Below, in pieces: positions 53,798-64,000 of a stretch of 64,000 bases of DNA. Each line of letters opens with the position of its first letter. Position 1 is the first letter of the stretch. The translations under genes were made by a program, and so were the position numbers. Source of the stretch: Rhizobium sp. PP-CC-3A-592 (GTDB lineage: Bacteria; Pseudomonadota; Alphaproteobacteria; Rhizobiales; Rhizobiaceae); assembly GCF_003217095.1 (NCBI RefSeq), contig NZ_QJSR01000005.1:62001-126000 (forward strand), in the 5' to 3' direction. Below the pieces are notes generated by a model. It was not told the DNA's origin. It saw only the letters and a list, made by a program, of their open reading frames with translations, and did not search any database.

Positions 53798-54682
53798 TTG
53801 ACATCGACTGTGACGACAGAGGGTTTCGCCGGCCGGGACGCATCCCGCAAAGGCACGCAGCGCTCCAGCCGCCTGGGCATCCTTTCCGCGCTTGGAGCAG
53901 CCCTGCTGTTGACGGCCTGCCAGACGGATCCCTCGAACGACAGCACGCTGCAGGTCGAGCGGGCGCAGGGCTCCGAGCAGAACATCGCCTCGCTGTCGGG
54001 CGTCATCAACAGCAATCCAAGCGACCCCGAAGGCTACAATGTGCGCGGCTCGGCCTATGGTCGCGCCGGCGAATTCCGCCGCGCGGTGGCCGATTTCAAC
54101 AAGGCGATCGAGCTCAACCCGCGTTTCTACCAGGCCTATGCCAACCGGGCGCTGGTCGAGCGCAATATGGGCGATATCGCCGAAGCGCTTGCCGATTATA
54201 ATTCGGCGCTGCAGCTCAACCCGCGCTACGACGTCGCCTATATCGGTCGCGGCAATCTCTATCGCCAGAGCGGCCGGCTGGATCAGGCCTTCGCCGACTT
54301 CAACAAGGCGATCGAGAACGACACGACCGATCCGCGCGCCTATCACAATCGCGGCCTGATCTACCAGGCGCGCAACCAGCATGGACAGGCGATCGAGGAC
54401 TTCTCGACAGCCATCTCGCTGTCGCCGAGCTCGCCGGAGCCGTATAATGGCCGCGGCATCTCCTATGTCGCCCAGAACGACGACGATAACGCGTTTGCCG
54501 ATTTCAATACGGCCATCAACCTCAACGGTAAGATCGCGGAATCCTGGGCCAATCAGGCGCTGGTTTACGAGCGCCGCGGCGAAAAGGCGAAGGCGCAACG
54601 CTCTTACGGTCATGCCCTGCAGCTCGATCCGAAATACGAGCCTGCCCGGGCCGGCCTTGCCCGCGTCAAAGCGGCATCCTGA
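53798..54682 (+). CDS. TPR-repeat lipoprotein (NlpI/Tol-Pal-associated type)
   Basis: 294 residues. The proposed start is TTG at 53798 with gaggg 7 nt upstream; a GTG at 53810 is an alternative. A basic stretch (RKGTQRSSR) is followed by a hydrophobic signal and the lipobox LLTAC with Cys near 41, so it is a lipoprotein. Residues about 75-285 form at least six 34-residue TPR units (typical ending ADFNKAIELNP, ADYNSALQLNP, ADFNKAIENDT). It likely scaffolds envelope or peptidoglycan enzymes. A perfect bidirectional terminator follows. Confidence 0.9.
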   Translation: MTSTVTTEGFAGRDASRKGTQRSSRLGILSALGAALLLTACQTDPSNDSTLQVERAQGSEQNIASLSGVINSNPSDPEGYNVRGSAYGRAGEFRRAVADFNKAIELNPRFYQAYANRALVERNMGDIAEALADYNSALQLNPRYDVAYIGRGNLYRQSGRLDQAFADFNKAIENDTTDPRAYHNRGLIYQARNQHGQAIEDFSTAISLSPSSPEPYNGRGISYVAQNDDDNAFADFNTAINLNGKIAESWANQALVYERRGEKAKAQRSYGHALQLDPKYEPARAGLARVKAAS

Positions 54683-54703
54683 GGCTTTTCAATCGCATTC
54701 CAT

Positions 54704-54731
54704 AAAAACGCCGCTTCGAAGCGGCGTTTTT
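54704..54731. terminator. Bidirectional terminator between the TPR gene and pgm
   Basis: A 28-bp perfect palindrome with A5 at one end and T5 at the other (13-bp stem, cg loop centre). It serves the plus-strand TPR gene (22 bp after the stop) and the minus-strand glg operon (69 bp after pgm). Confidence 0.95.
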
Positions 54732-54799
54732 CGTTTGTGGCTTTGCTTGAAGGCGTTGCCGGGCTCCTGCGCATCGAGAGGCGGGAGCCTGGCTGATGA

Positions 54800-56431
<1,632 letters not shown>

Positions 56432-57871
56432 TCAACCTTTCGCAAGAAGACCGGCATAAAGCGCGGCGTAGCGCGTGGCACTCATATCCCAGGAGACATC
56501 GGATTTCATACCGCGCGCTTGCAGGCGCGCCCAGATTTTCGGCTGGCGCCACAGGGAAAAGACGCGGCGGAGTGCGAGCCGGAGGCTTTCCTCGGAGACG
56601 GGGGAGAACAGGAAGCCGGTGGCAACATTCGCCGCCACCGCCGCCTCGTTGGCATCGATGATCGTATCGGCGAGGCCACCCGTGCGGGCGACCACCGGCA
56701 CGCAGCCATAGCGCAGGCCGTAAAGCTGCGTCAGGCCGCAGGGCTCGAAACGCGATGGCACGAGGATGGCATCGGCGCCGGCCTGCATGAGGTGCGACAG
56801 CGGTTCGTCGTAGCCGACAACGATGCCCACGCGGCCGGGATGCACGGCGGCGGCCGTCCGGAACGCCGCCTCGAGCGCGGGATCGCCGGAGCCGAGGACG
56901 GCCAGCGTGCCGCCGTTGTCGACGATCATGTCGATGACACCGGCCAGCACGTCCATGCCCTTCTGGTCCGTCAGGCGGCTGACGACGCAGAACAGCGGCC
57001 CGTCCGTCGCGACCAAGCCGAAGCGCTCGCGAAGGGCATCGCGGTTTGCCGGCCGCTTCTTCAAGGTGGCGGCTGCATAGGGTGAGGCGATGTGCGGGTC
57101 GGTTGCCGGGTTCCAGACATCGGTGTCGATACCGTTGACGATGCCATGGAGGTCGGCGATGCGACTGGCCAGAACGCCCTGCAGGCCCATGCCGAATTCG
57201 GGGGTCAGAATTTCCTGCGCATAGGAGGGGCTGACGGTGGTGATAGCCGTTGCCGCCATCAGGCCGCCCTTGAGGAAGGAGACATCGCCATAATATTCGA
57301 CGCCCTGCACCGAGAAGGCGCGCCAGGGGAGGGCGAGCTCCGGAAAGGTGCTGGCGGGAAACTGGCCACGGAAGGCGATATTGTGGATCGTCAGCACGGT
57401 CGGCACATGGGCAGCACCGCCATGCTGCATATAGACCGGGGCGAGTGCTGCCTGCCAGTCATGGCAATGGACGAGGTCCGGCGTCCATTGGGGCAAGATC
57501 CCGCGCGCGATTTCGGCCGCCGCCAGCGACAGGGCCGCGAAACGGCGGAAATTGTCGGGGTGGTCGAGGCCTTGGGGGTCGAGATAGGGCCCGCCCGGCC
57601 GGTCGAACAGCGCAGGCGCATCCAGGACGAGAAGGTCGAGACCGTCATGCTCGGCAGCCAGAATCGCGGCGGGATGGCCGAACAGCGTGTCGAAACCGCC
57701 AAGCCGCGTCGTCTCTCCAATCTTCGCCATGACCGCGGGGTAGCCGGGCAGCAGCGTGCGCATACGGATGCCGTGCGGTTTGAGCGCCGCGGGCAGGGCG
57801 CCCGCGACGTCGGCAAGGCCGCCGGTCTTGATCAGCGGAAAGACTTCGGAGGCGACCGAAAGGACGTTCAT
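56432..57871 (-). CDS. glgA: Glycogen synthase (ADP-glucose)
   Basis: A 479-residue GT5 glycosyltransferase that extends alpha-1,4 chains from ADP-glucose. Motifs are KTGGLADV at 15-22 near the N-terminus (ADP-glucose binding) and [14 protein letters not shown] near 374-387. The ATG at 57871 ([13 protein letters not shown]) matches the Agrobacterium protein start as I remember it. A GTG at 57880 overlapping the glgC stop is an alternative. It lies between glgC and pgm in the operon. Confidence 0.95.
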   Translation of the reverse strand: MNVLSVASEVFPLIKTGGLADVAGALPAALKPHGIRMRTLLPGYPAVMAKIGETTRLGGFDTLFGHPAAILAAEHDGLDLLVLDAPALFDRPGGPYLDPQGLDHPDNFRRFAALSLAAAEIARGILPQWTPDLVHCHDWQAALAPVYMQHGGAAHVPTVLTIHNIAFRGQFPASTFPELALPWRAFSVQGVEYYGDVSFLKGGLMAATAITTVSPSYAQEILTPEFGMGLQGVLASRIADLHGIVNGIDTDVWNPATDPHIASPYAAATLKKRPANRDALRERFGLVATDGPLFCVVSRLTDQKGMDVLAGVIDMIVDNGGTLAVLGSGDPALEAAFRTAAAVHPGRVGIVVGYDEPLSHLMQAGADAILVPSRFEPCGLTQLYGLRYGCVPVVARTGGLADTIIDANEAAVAANVATGFLFSPVSEESLRLALRRVFSLWRQPKIWARLQARGMKSDVSWDMSATRYAALYAGLLAKG

Positions 57872-57876
57872 CGTCC

Positions 57877-59136
57877 TCACAGTCCCAGCTTGTCGATCAT
57901 GGTTTGCGTGATCAGGCAGATGCCGTTTTCCGAGCGCCGGAACCGTTTGGCGTCAAGGTCCGGATCCTCGCCGACGACGAGACCTTCCGGGATCACGACG
58001 CGGCTGTCGATGACGACGTTCTTCAGCTGTGCGTGACGGCCGATCTTCACGCTCGGCAGGATGACGGCGCCGTCGAGGCGGGAGAACGAGTTCACCCGGA
58101 CGCCGGTGAAGAGCATGCTGCGGTTGAGCGATGCACCGGAGATGATGCAGTCGCCCGAGACCAGCGAGGAGGTGGCCGAACCGCGCCGGTTCTCGTCGTC
58201 ATGGACGAACTTCGCCGGCGGCTTGATCTCGGCAAAGGTCCAGATCGGCCAGGTGCTGTCGTAGATATCGAGTTCCGGGGTGACATGCGTCAGGTCGATA
58301 TTGGCCTGCCAGTAGGCATCGATCGTTCCGACGTCGCGCCAGTAGGCCTCGCGCTCGAAATCCGAGCGCACGCAGGACTCATTGAAGCGGTGGGCGATCG
58401 CCTTGCCGTGCTGGACGATGTAGGGAATGATGTCCTTGCCGAAGTCGCGGCTGGAGGTCGGATCGGCCGCATCGCGCCGAAGGATGTCCATCAGGAACTT
58501 CGTGTGGAACACGTAGATGCCCATGGACGCCAGCGCCATGTCCGGATTGCCGGGGATGCCCGGCGGGTCGGACGGCTTCTCGACGAAGGCGATGATGCGG
58601 TCCTTCTCGTCCACATGCATGACGCCGAAGCCAGTCGCTTCCATGCGCGGGACCTCGAGGCAGCCGATGGTGACGTCGGCGCCGCTGTCCACGTGCTGCT
58701 GGAGCATCAGCTCGTAGTCCATCTTGTAGATATGGTCCCCCGCCAGGATGACCATGTACTCGACGCCGTGGTCCTCGATGATGTCGATGTTCTGGTAGAC
58801 GGCATCCGCCGTGCCTTCGTACCATTGCGTTTCCGACACGCGCTGGGAAGCGGGCAGGATGTCGAAGCTTTCGTTTCGCTCGGGTCTGAAGAAGTTCCAG
58901 CCGTTCTGCAGGTGGCGGATCAGCGAATGCGCCTTGTACTGCGTGGCGACACCGATGCGGCGGATACCCGAATTCATCGCGTTCGACAGCGCGAAATCGA
59001 TGATGCGGGCCTTGCCGCCGAAGTAGACGGCGGGCTTGGCGCGACGGTCCGTCAGTTCCTTCAGACGGCTTCCGCGGCCACCGGCCAGAACGTAGGCCAT
59101 CGCGTCGCGGGCCAGCGGCTGTATGCGTTTTTCCAT
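57877..59136 (-). CDS. glgC: Glucose-1-phosphate adenylyltransferase (ADP-glucose pyrophosphorylase)
   Basis: A 419-residue regulatory enzyme of glycogen synthesis. Signatures are [28 protein letters not shown] at about 14-41 (quoted in parts: [20 protein letters not shown]), [11 protein letters not shown] near 88 and [10 protein letters not shown] near 250. The last third is a left-handed beta-helix domain. It is close to the Agrobacterium enzyme (fructose 6-phosphate activated), so similar allostery is likely. The ATG at 59136 is the family start. A 106-nt gap separates it from glgB. Confidence 0.96.
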   Translation of the reverse strand: MEKRIQPLARDAMAYVLAGGRGSRLKELTDRRAKPAVYFGGKARIIDFALSNAMNSGIRRIGVATQYKAHSLIRHLQNGWNFFRPERNESFDILPASQRVSETQWYEGTADAVYQNIDIIEDHGVEYMVILAGDHIYKMDYELMLQQHVDSGADVTIGCLEVPRMEATGFGVMHVDEKDRIIAFVEKPSDPPGIPGNPDMALASMGIYVFHTKFLMDILRRDAADPTSSRDFGKDIIPYIVQHGKAIAHRFNESCVRSDFEREAYWRDVGTIDAYWQANIDLTHVTPELDIYDSTWPIWTFAEIKPPAKFVHDDENRRGSATSSLVSGDCIISGASLNRSMLFTGVRVNSFSRLDGAVILPSVKIGRHAQLKNVVIDSRVVIPEGLVVGEDPDLDAKRFRRSENGICLITQTMIDKLGL

Positions 59137-59242
59137 GATATCCTCCCGATTTTGCAGTCTCTTGGCCGGTCTGCCCGCCCTCTCAAACGGGCCGACCGGC
59201 ATTATGCTTTCGTCTCGGCCGGATACCCGGCCTCGTCGGTTT

Positions 59243-61444
59243 TCAGTCCTGCTCCAGCATCAGCGTGGCGAGCGGGGGCAATGTCAGGTCCGCCCGGATC
59301 TCGCCCGATGCGGTGCGCACGGCATGAACCACGCCGCCATTACCCTTGCCGCTGCCGCCGTAGATCTCGGCATCGGTGTTGACGATCTCGCGCCAGCGAC
59401 CCTCGCTCGGCAGCGGGATCGAGTAGACCTCGCGGTAGACGGGGGTGAAGTTCGAGATGACAGCGACGGCCTTCTCGCCCGGCGCCTTGCGCAGCCAGGC
59501 AAAGACCGAATTGTCGCTGTCGTCGGCGATCAGCCACTCGAAACCTTCGCCCTCGCAATCGCGTGCATGCAGCGCCTGCTTGTTGCGGTAGGTGCCGTTC
59601 AAGTCGCGGATCAGGCGGCGCATGCCCTGATGCAGGGGGTATTCGAGCAGGTTCCAGTCGAGCCCGCGCTCCTCCGACCATTCCGCCCACTGGGCGAACT
59701 CCTGACCCATGAACAGCAGCTTCTTGCCGGGATAGCCCCACATGAAGCCGTAATAGGCGCGAAGATTGGCGAATTTCTGCCAGTCGTCGCCCGGCATTTT
59801 CGCCACGAGCGACCCCTTGCCATGCACCACTTCGTCATGGGAGAGCGGCAACACGAAATTCTCGCTGAAGGCGTAGACGAGACCGAAGGTCAGGTCGTTG
59901 TGATGATGCTTCCGATGGATCGCGTCACGCGCAAGATATTGCAGCGTGTCGTGCATGAAGCCCATGTTCCATTTGAACCCGAAGCCCAAGCCGCCGGTGT
60001 GGACCGGTGCCGAGACGCCCGGCCACGAAGTGCTCTCTTCGGCGATCGTCAGGATGCCCGGGTGGCTGCCGTAAACCTCCTTGTTCATCGTCTGGAGGAA
60101 TCGCACGGCATCGAGGTTCTCGTTGCCGCCATATTCGTTCGGAACCCATTCGCCGTGCTTGCGGGAATAGTCGAGATAGAGCATGGACGCGACCGCATCG
60201 ACACGCAGCCCGTCGAGATGGAACTTTTCCGCCCAGTAGAGGGCGTTGTTGACGAGATAGGCGAACACCTCGGCCCGGCCGAAATTATAGATCGCCGTGT
60301 TCCAGTCGGGATGGAAGCCCTGGCGGGGGTCCTCGTGTTCGTAGAGGGCGGTGCCGTCGAAGTTGCGCAACCCATGTGCGTCGACCGGGAAATGGGCGGG
60401 TACCCAGTCGAGAATGACACCGAGGCCGACCTTGTGGGCGCCATTGACGAAGCGGGCAAAGCCCTCCGGCTCGCCGAAGCGGGCCGTCGGCGCATAAAGG
60501 CCGGTGGTCTGGTAGCCCCAGGAGGGATCGTAGGGGAACTCGCTGATCGGCAGGAATTCGATATGGGTGAAGCCCATGTCCACGCAATAGGGGATCAGTC
60601 GGGCGGCCATCTCGTCCCAGGAGAGGAACGCGCCGTTGTCGCCGCGCTGCCACGAGCCGGCATGCACTTCGTAGATGGAGATCGGCTGGCGGCGGGGGTC
60701 GGCAGACGCCCAGTGCGCGCGGTGCGCCTCGTCTTCCCAAACCTGCGCGATCTCGGACGTGGTGACCGACGCCGTCTGTGGTCGAAGTTCCGAGCGGCGG
60801 GCGAACGGATCGGCCTTCAGCGGCTGCAACTGGCCGTCCTGTCCGATGATTTCGTACTTGTAGGGTGTTCCCGCGGACACGTCCGGAATGAAGATTTCCC
60901 AGATGCCGGTGTCGAGACGCAGCCGCATGACGTGGCGGCGCCCGTCCCAGGCATTGAAGGCTCCTACGACCGAAACGCGACGCGCATTCGGCGCCCAGAC
61001 GGCGAAGTGGAAGCCATCGACGCCCTCGTGGCGGACCGGGTGGGCGCCAAGCTTGTCGAACAGGCGAAGGTGGGAGCCCTCGCGAATGTAGTAGTCGTCC
61101 ATCGGCCCGAGAACGGGGCCGAAACTGTAGGGGTCTGTGACCGTCCAGCTTCCACCTGCGTTTTCGGCCCTGTAGCGTACCGGCTGCACTTTGCGCAGGC
61201 TCACCGTGCCTTCGAAGAAACCGGCTTCGTGGCGAAGCGCCAAGGTGCCGAGGTCCTTGCCGGACAGGGTCTCGACCGAGACGCTGGTGGCGCCCGGCAG
61301 AAAACACCGGACGACGACATCCTTGCCGACCGCATGAGGCCCGAGGCTTGCAAACGGATTGGTATGCGTACCCTCGATGAATGCTGCTACCTCGTCATCC
61401 GGCAGACGTGCCGGCGACGAGGCCTCTTTCAGCTCGGAGGTCAT
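59243..61444 (-). CDS. glgB: 1,4-alpha-glucan branching enzyme
   Basis: A 733-residue GH13 enzyme that adds alpha-1,6 branches. N-terminal CBM48 domains cover roughly 20-220 ([32 protein letters not shown]). The catalytic barrel motifs are [13 protein letters not shown] near 332, the nucleophile Asp in [12 protein letters not shown] near 402 and the acid/base Glu in [11 protein letters not shown] near 455. The ATG at 61444 overlaps the glgP stop as ATGA; a TTG 12 bases upstream is unlikely. Confidence 0.96.
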   Translation of the reverse strand: MTSELKEASSPARLPDDEVAAFIEGTHTNPFASLGPHAVGKDVVVRCFLPGATSVSVETLSGKDLGTLALRHEAGFFEGTVSLRKVQPVRYRAENAGGSWTVTDPYSFGPVLGPMDDYYIREGSHLRLFDKLGAHPVRHEGVDGFHFAVWAPNARRVSVVGAFNAWDGRRHVMRLRLDTGIWEIFIPDVSAGTPYKYEIIGQDGQLQPLKADPFARRSELRPQTASVTTSEIAQVWEDEAHRAHWASADPRRQPISIYEVHAGSWQRGDNGAFLSWDEMAARLIPYCVDMGFTHIEFLPISEFPYDPSWGYQTTGLYAPTARFGEPEGFARFVNGAHKVGLGVILDWVPAHFPVDAHGLRNFDGTALYEHEDPRQGFHPDWNTAIYNFGRAEVFAYLVNNALYWAEKFHLDGLRVDAVASMLYLDYSRKHGEWVPNEYGGNENLDAVRFLQTMNKEVYGSHPGILTIAEESTSWPGVSAPVHTGGLGFGFKWNMGFMHDTLQYLARDAIHRKHHHNDLTFGLVYAFSENFVLPLSHDEVVHGKGSLVAKMPGDDWQKFANLRAYYGFMWGYPGKKLLFMGQEFAQWAEWSEERGLDWNLLEYPLHQGMRRLIRDLNGTYRNKQALHARDCEGEGFEWLIADDSDNSVFAWLRKAPGEKAVAVISNFTPVYREVYSIPLPSEGRWREIVNTDAEIYGGSGKGNGGVVHAVRTASGEIRADLTLPPLATLMLEQD

Positions 61445-63906
61445 CCGGCTCTCCAAATCTCATCGGCATACTGCCGAATTGTCCGATCGGATGAGAACCA
61501 GCCCATCCGTGCGGTGTTGCGGATGGTCTTGCCATACCATTGGCTGGTGTTGGTCCAGATCGCGTCCACTTCGCGCTGCGCCTTGGTATAGGCATCGAAG
61601 TCGGCCGCGACCATAAACCAGTCGTGGGAATAGATGCCGTCGATCAGGCCGGAGAAGCGGTTGCGGTCGTCGGGCGAGAAGACGCCGGACGCGATCGCCT
61701 GAAGGGCCTGCGAAAGCTCGCGCGACGCCTCGATGACGGCCCGTGGTTCGTGGCCCTCCTGGCGCAGGTTGGAAACTTCTTCCGCGGTCATCCCGAAAAT
61801 CTTGATGTTCTCCTCACCGACGCAATCGCGCATTTCGACATTGGCGCCGTCCAGCGTGCCGATGGTCAGCGCTCCGTTCAACGCGAACTTCATGTTCCCG
61901 GTTCCAGACGCTTCCATGCCGGCGGTCGAAATCTGCTCCGACAGGTCGGCAGCAGGCACCATGATTTCCGCCAGCGAGACGTTGTAGTTCGGAATGAACA
62001 CCACCTTCAGCAGGCCGCGCACCGCGGGGTCGTTGTTGATCACGCGCGCAACGTCGTTTGCCAGCTTGATGATGAGCTTGGCATTGTGATAGCTCGGCGC
62101 CGCCTTGCCGGCAAAGAGTTTTACGCGCGGAACCCAGTCGAGCTCGGGATGGGAGCGGATCTGGTCGTAGAGCGAGATCGCCTCGATGATGTTCAACAGC
62201 TGGCGCTTGTATTCGTGGATGCGCTTGATCTGGATGTCGAACATGGCCGACGGATCGATGCGGATGCCCATCCGGCTCTGGACGAGCTGGGCGAGCCGCA
62301 CCTTGTTGTCGCGCTTGATGGCTGCGAAACGATCCTGGAAAACGGCGTTGTCGGCATGCGGGTCCAGCGCCTTCAAGGCCTCGGCGTCATCCATGAAGTC
62401 GTCGCCGATCGTCTCGCGGATCAGCGAGAACAGCTCGGGATTGCATTGCATCAGCCAGCGGCGTGGGGTGATGCCGTTGGTCTTGTTGTTGATGCGCTTC
62501 GGGTAGAGCTTGTGCAGGTCGGCAAACACCGTGATCTTCATGAGATCCGTGTGCAGCGCCGAGACGCCGTTGATGGAATGCGAGCCGACGAAGGCGAGGT
62601 TGCCCATGCGCACGCGGCGGTCGCCGCTTTCGTCGATCAGCGAGATGTTGCGCACCTGCTGGTCGCTGTAATTCGCCAATTTGCGGGCCTCGAGCAGGAT
62701 CTTCGCGTTGATCGCGTAGATGATCTGCATGTGCCGCGGCAGCAGGCGCTCGAACAGCGGTACGGGCCAGGTTTCCAGCGCTTCCGGCAGCAGCGTGTGA
62801 TTTGTGTAGGAGAAGGTGCGGCGGGAGTGATCCCAGGCCGTGTCGAAATCGACACCGTGGACGTCGGTCAGAAGGCGCACCAGTTCGGCGACGGACACGG
62901 CAGGGTGAGTGTCGTTCAGCTGGATGGCGACCTTGTCCGGCAGGGAGGTGAAATCCGGATATTGCTGGAGGTGGCGGCGCAGGATGTCCTGCAGCGAGGC
63001 GGAGGAGAAGAAGAACTCCTGGCGCAGGCGCAGTTCCTGGCCGGCCGGCGTCGCGTCGGCCGGGTAGAGGACGCGGGCGAGCGCTTCGGCCTTGTTGCTT
63101 TCGCGCAGAGCGCCGATGTGGTCGCCGGCATTGAAGGCATCGAGCAGGATGGGGTCGATCGGATGCGCGCTCCAGAGGCGCAGCGTATTGGTGCGCTTGC
63201 CGCGCCAGCCGACGACCGGCGTGTCGCAGGCCGTGGCGATGACGCGCTCGGCCGGCTTCCAGACGTAGCGGGTCAGTTCCTCGTCGATATTGACGGTCTC
63301 GACCGAGCCGCCGAAGCCGATTTCGTAGGAGCTTTCGCGGCGCTCGAACTCCCAAGGGTTGCCGTGCGCCAGCCATGTTTCCGGCAGCTCCACCTGCCAA
63401 CCATCCGCCATCTGCTGGCGGAAGAGGCCGTGCACGTAGCGGATGCCGTAGCCATAGGCCGGGATATCGACGCTTGCCATGCTTTCCATGAAACAGGCCG
63501 CAAGCCGGCCGAGGCCGCCATTGCCGAGTGCGGCATCGGGCTCCAGTTCGGCGACCACGTCGATATCGACGCCGAAGGAGGCGAGCGCTTCCTTCAACTC
63601 GTCCATCAGGCCGATATTGGTGACGGCATCGCGCATCAGGCGGCCGATCAGGAACTCCAGCGACAGGTAGTAAACGCGCTTGGAACTGTCGGTATAGGCC
63701 TTGCGGGTGGACTCCATCCAGTTGTCGGTGATGCGGTCGCGCACGACCAGGATCGCGGCCGTCAGCCAGTCATGCGGCTTGGCGACCTTCGGGTCCTTGC
63801 CGATGCGGTAGGTCAGGCGCTCGATGATCTCCTGCGCCAGAATTTCGGCGCTCGACTCGCGGCGCGCGGCGTTCGGAATTTTCTCATTTGAGATACGGCT
63901 GACCAT
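61441..63906 (-). CDS. glgP: Glycogen/maltodextrin phosphorylase
   Basis: An 821-residue PLP-dependent GT35 enzyme that releases glucose 1-phosphate from glycogen chain ends. Visible motifs are the N-terminal YYLSLEFLIGRLM near 80 and GNGGLGRLAACFM near 127-139, the C-terminal PLP region GTGNMKFALNGALTIGTLDGANVE (in part, near 660-683), and IPNYNVSLAE. The ATG at 63906 gives the standard length; the nearest purine-rich stretch (aaaaggg) is 14 nt upstream, so the site is weak. It is first in the glg operon and overlaps glgB. Confidence 0.96.
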   Translation of the reverse strand: MVSRISNEKIPNAARRESSAEILAQEIIERLTYRIGKDPKVAKPHDWLTAAILVVRDRITDNWMESTRKAYTDSSKRVYYLSLEFLIGRLMRDAVTNIGLMDELKEALASFGVDIDVVAELEPDAALGNGGLGRLAACFMESMASVDIPAYGYGIRYVHGLFRQQMADGWQVELPETWLAHGNPWEFERRESSYEIGFGGSVETVNIDEELTRYVWKPAERVIATACDTPVVGWRGKRTNTLRLWSAHPIDPILLDAFNAGDHIGALRESNKAEALARVLYPADATPAGQELRLRQEFFFSSASLQDILRRHLQQYPDFTSLPDKVAIQLNDTHPAVSVAELVRLLTDVHGVDFDTAWDHSRRTFSYTNHTLLPEALETWPVPLFERLLPRHMQIIYAINAKILLEARKLANYSDQQVRNISLIDESGDRRVRMGNLAFVGSHSINGVSALHTDLMKITVFADLHKLYPKRINNKTNGITPRRWLMQCNPELFSLIRETIGDDFMDDAEALKALDPHADNAVFQDRFAAIKRDNKVRLAQLVQSRMGIRIDPSAMFDIQIKRIHEYKRQLLNIIEAISLYDQIRSHPELDWVPRVKLFAGKAAPSYHNAKLIIKLANDVARVINNDPAVRGLLKVVFIPNYNVSLAEIMVPAADLSEQISTAGMEASGTGNMKFALNGALTIGTLDGANVEMRDCVGEENIKIFGMTAEEVSNLRQEGHEPRAVIEASRELSQALQAIASGVFSPDDRNRFSGLIDGIYSHDWFMVAADFDAYTKAQREVDAIWTNTSQWYGKTIRNTARMGWFSSDRTIRQYADEIWRAG

Positions 63907-64000
63907 GGATCCGGGCTACCCTTTTGGACGTTGTTCCGACACCACCGAAGGCGCATGCCGACGGAGAATTGCAGCAATGTATGCACCGATACGAAGCGCT
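63907..64000 (-). promoter_or_regulatory. 5' region of the glg operon
   Basis: 94 bp upstream of glgP reach the window edge. This region must hold part of the operon leader or promoter. I see no clear -35/-10 pair or operator in it; the promoter may lie further out. Confidence 0.35.

Noticed and set aside
59123-61591. 822-codon open frame antisense to glgB
   Set aside because: Shadow of glgB; no family motif.
61540-63891. 783-codon open frame antisense to glgP
   Set aside because: Same reason; mirrors the codon pattern of glgP and lacks a ribosome-binding site.

Overview
The window is about 64 kb of GC-rich, densely coded chromosome from a member of the Rhizobiaceae (Agrobacterium/Rhizobium-like Alphaproteobacteria). 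Four things support this. The glycogen operon has the order glgP-glgB-glgC-glgA-pgm, and its GlgC is very close to the Agrobacterium enzyme as I remember it. There is a soxBDAG sarcosine oxidase operon. There is a 114-bp intergenic element with two palindromes that resembles a rhizobial RIME. There are two copies of a second rhizobial-type intergenic palindromic repeat. I see no IS element, integrase, CRISPR array, tRNA or rRNA. This is ordinary chromosomal backbone with carbohydrate-use modules inserted, not a mobile island.

Layout. 1-5 kb: the end of a low-complexity His/Glu/Ala-rich protein, then lysS, gltX and a TerC-family membrane protein. 5-9 kb: a TetR regulator divergent from an EmrA/EmrB-type efflux pair, with twin palindromic operators between them. 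9-21 kb: a sugar-use block made of a LacI regulator, xylB and xylA, then a ribose-type ABC transporter preceded by a 41-codon leader ORF, then a sugar isomerase/epimerase, a Gfo/Idh/MocA oxidoreductase and a GH1 beta-glucosidase. 21-25 kb, minus strand: trhO with a GNAT gene, a YafY-type regulator with a VOC gene, and a CYTH/CHAD pair. 25-30 kb: eda, a DUF533 protein whose ribosome-binding site is paired in a hairpin, a GNAT gene with a small membrane protein, and a DUF1007/NicO metal exporter pair.

30-36 kb: a LysR regulator, then ornithine decarboxylase behind a roughly 450-nt structured leader that fits the alphaproteobacterial speF RNA, a GNAT gene, a glyoxalase-related protein, a serine hydrolase, and a three-domain DUF1906/SH3/CHAP-like protein. 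36-44 kb: a WD40 protein coupled to a His-rich CobW GTPase behind a Zur-like box, creatininase divergent from MarR, a LacI regulator with a D-2-hydroxyacid dehydrogenase, a PuuD-type hydrolase, and a small aa3 oxidase subunit IV. 44-54 kb: glgX with MaoC and DUF2332 genes, the sox operon, rpsU and a TPR lipoprotein. 54-64 kb: the glg operon.

Themes. The window combines uptake of pentoses and glycosides, glycogen storage and breakdown (glgPBCA-pgm here, glgX 10 kb away), methylated-amine catabolism (sarcosine oxidase), polyamine synthesis and metal homeostasis. The least explained items are the leader ORF and duplicated promoter of the ABC operon, the isomerase/oxidoreductase pair, the CobW-WD40 pair, the DUF1906/SH3/CHAP protein, the masked ribosome-binding site before the DUF533 gene, and a long palindromic element after eda. 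Most terminators, operators and promoters were located by eye.
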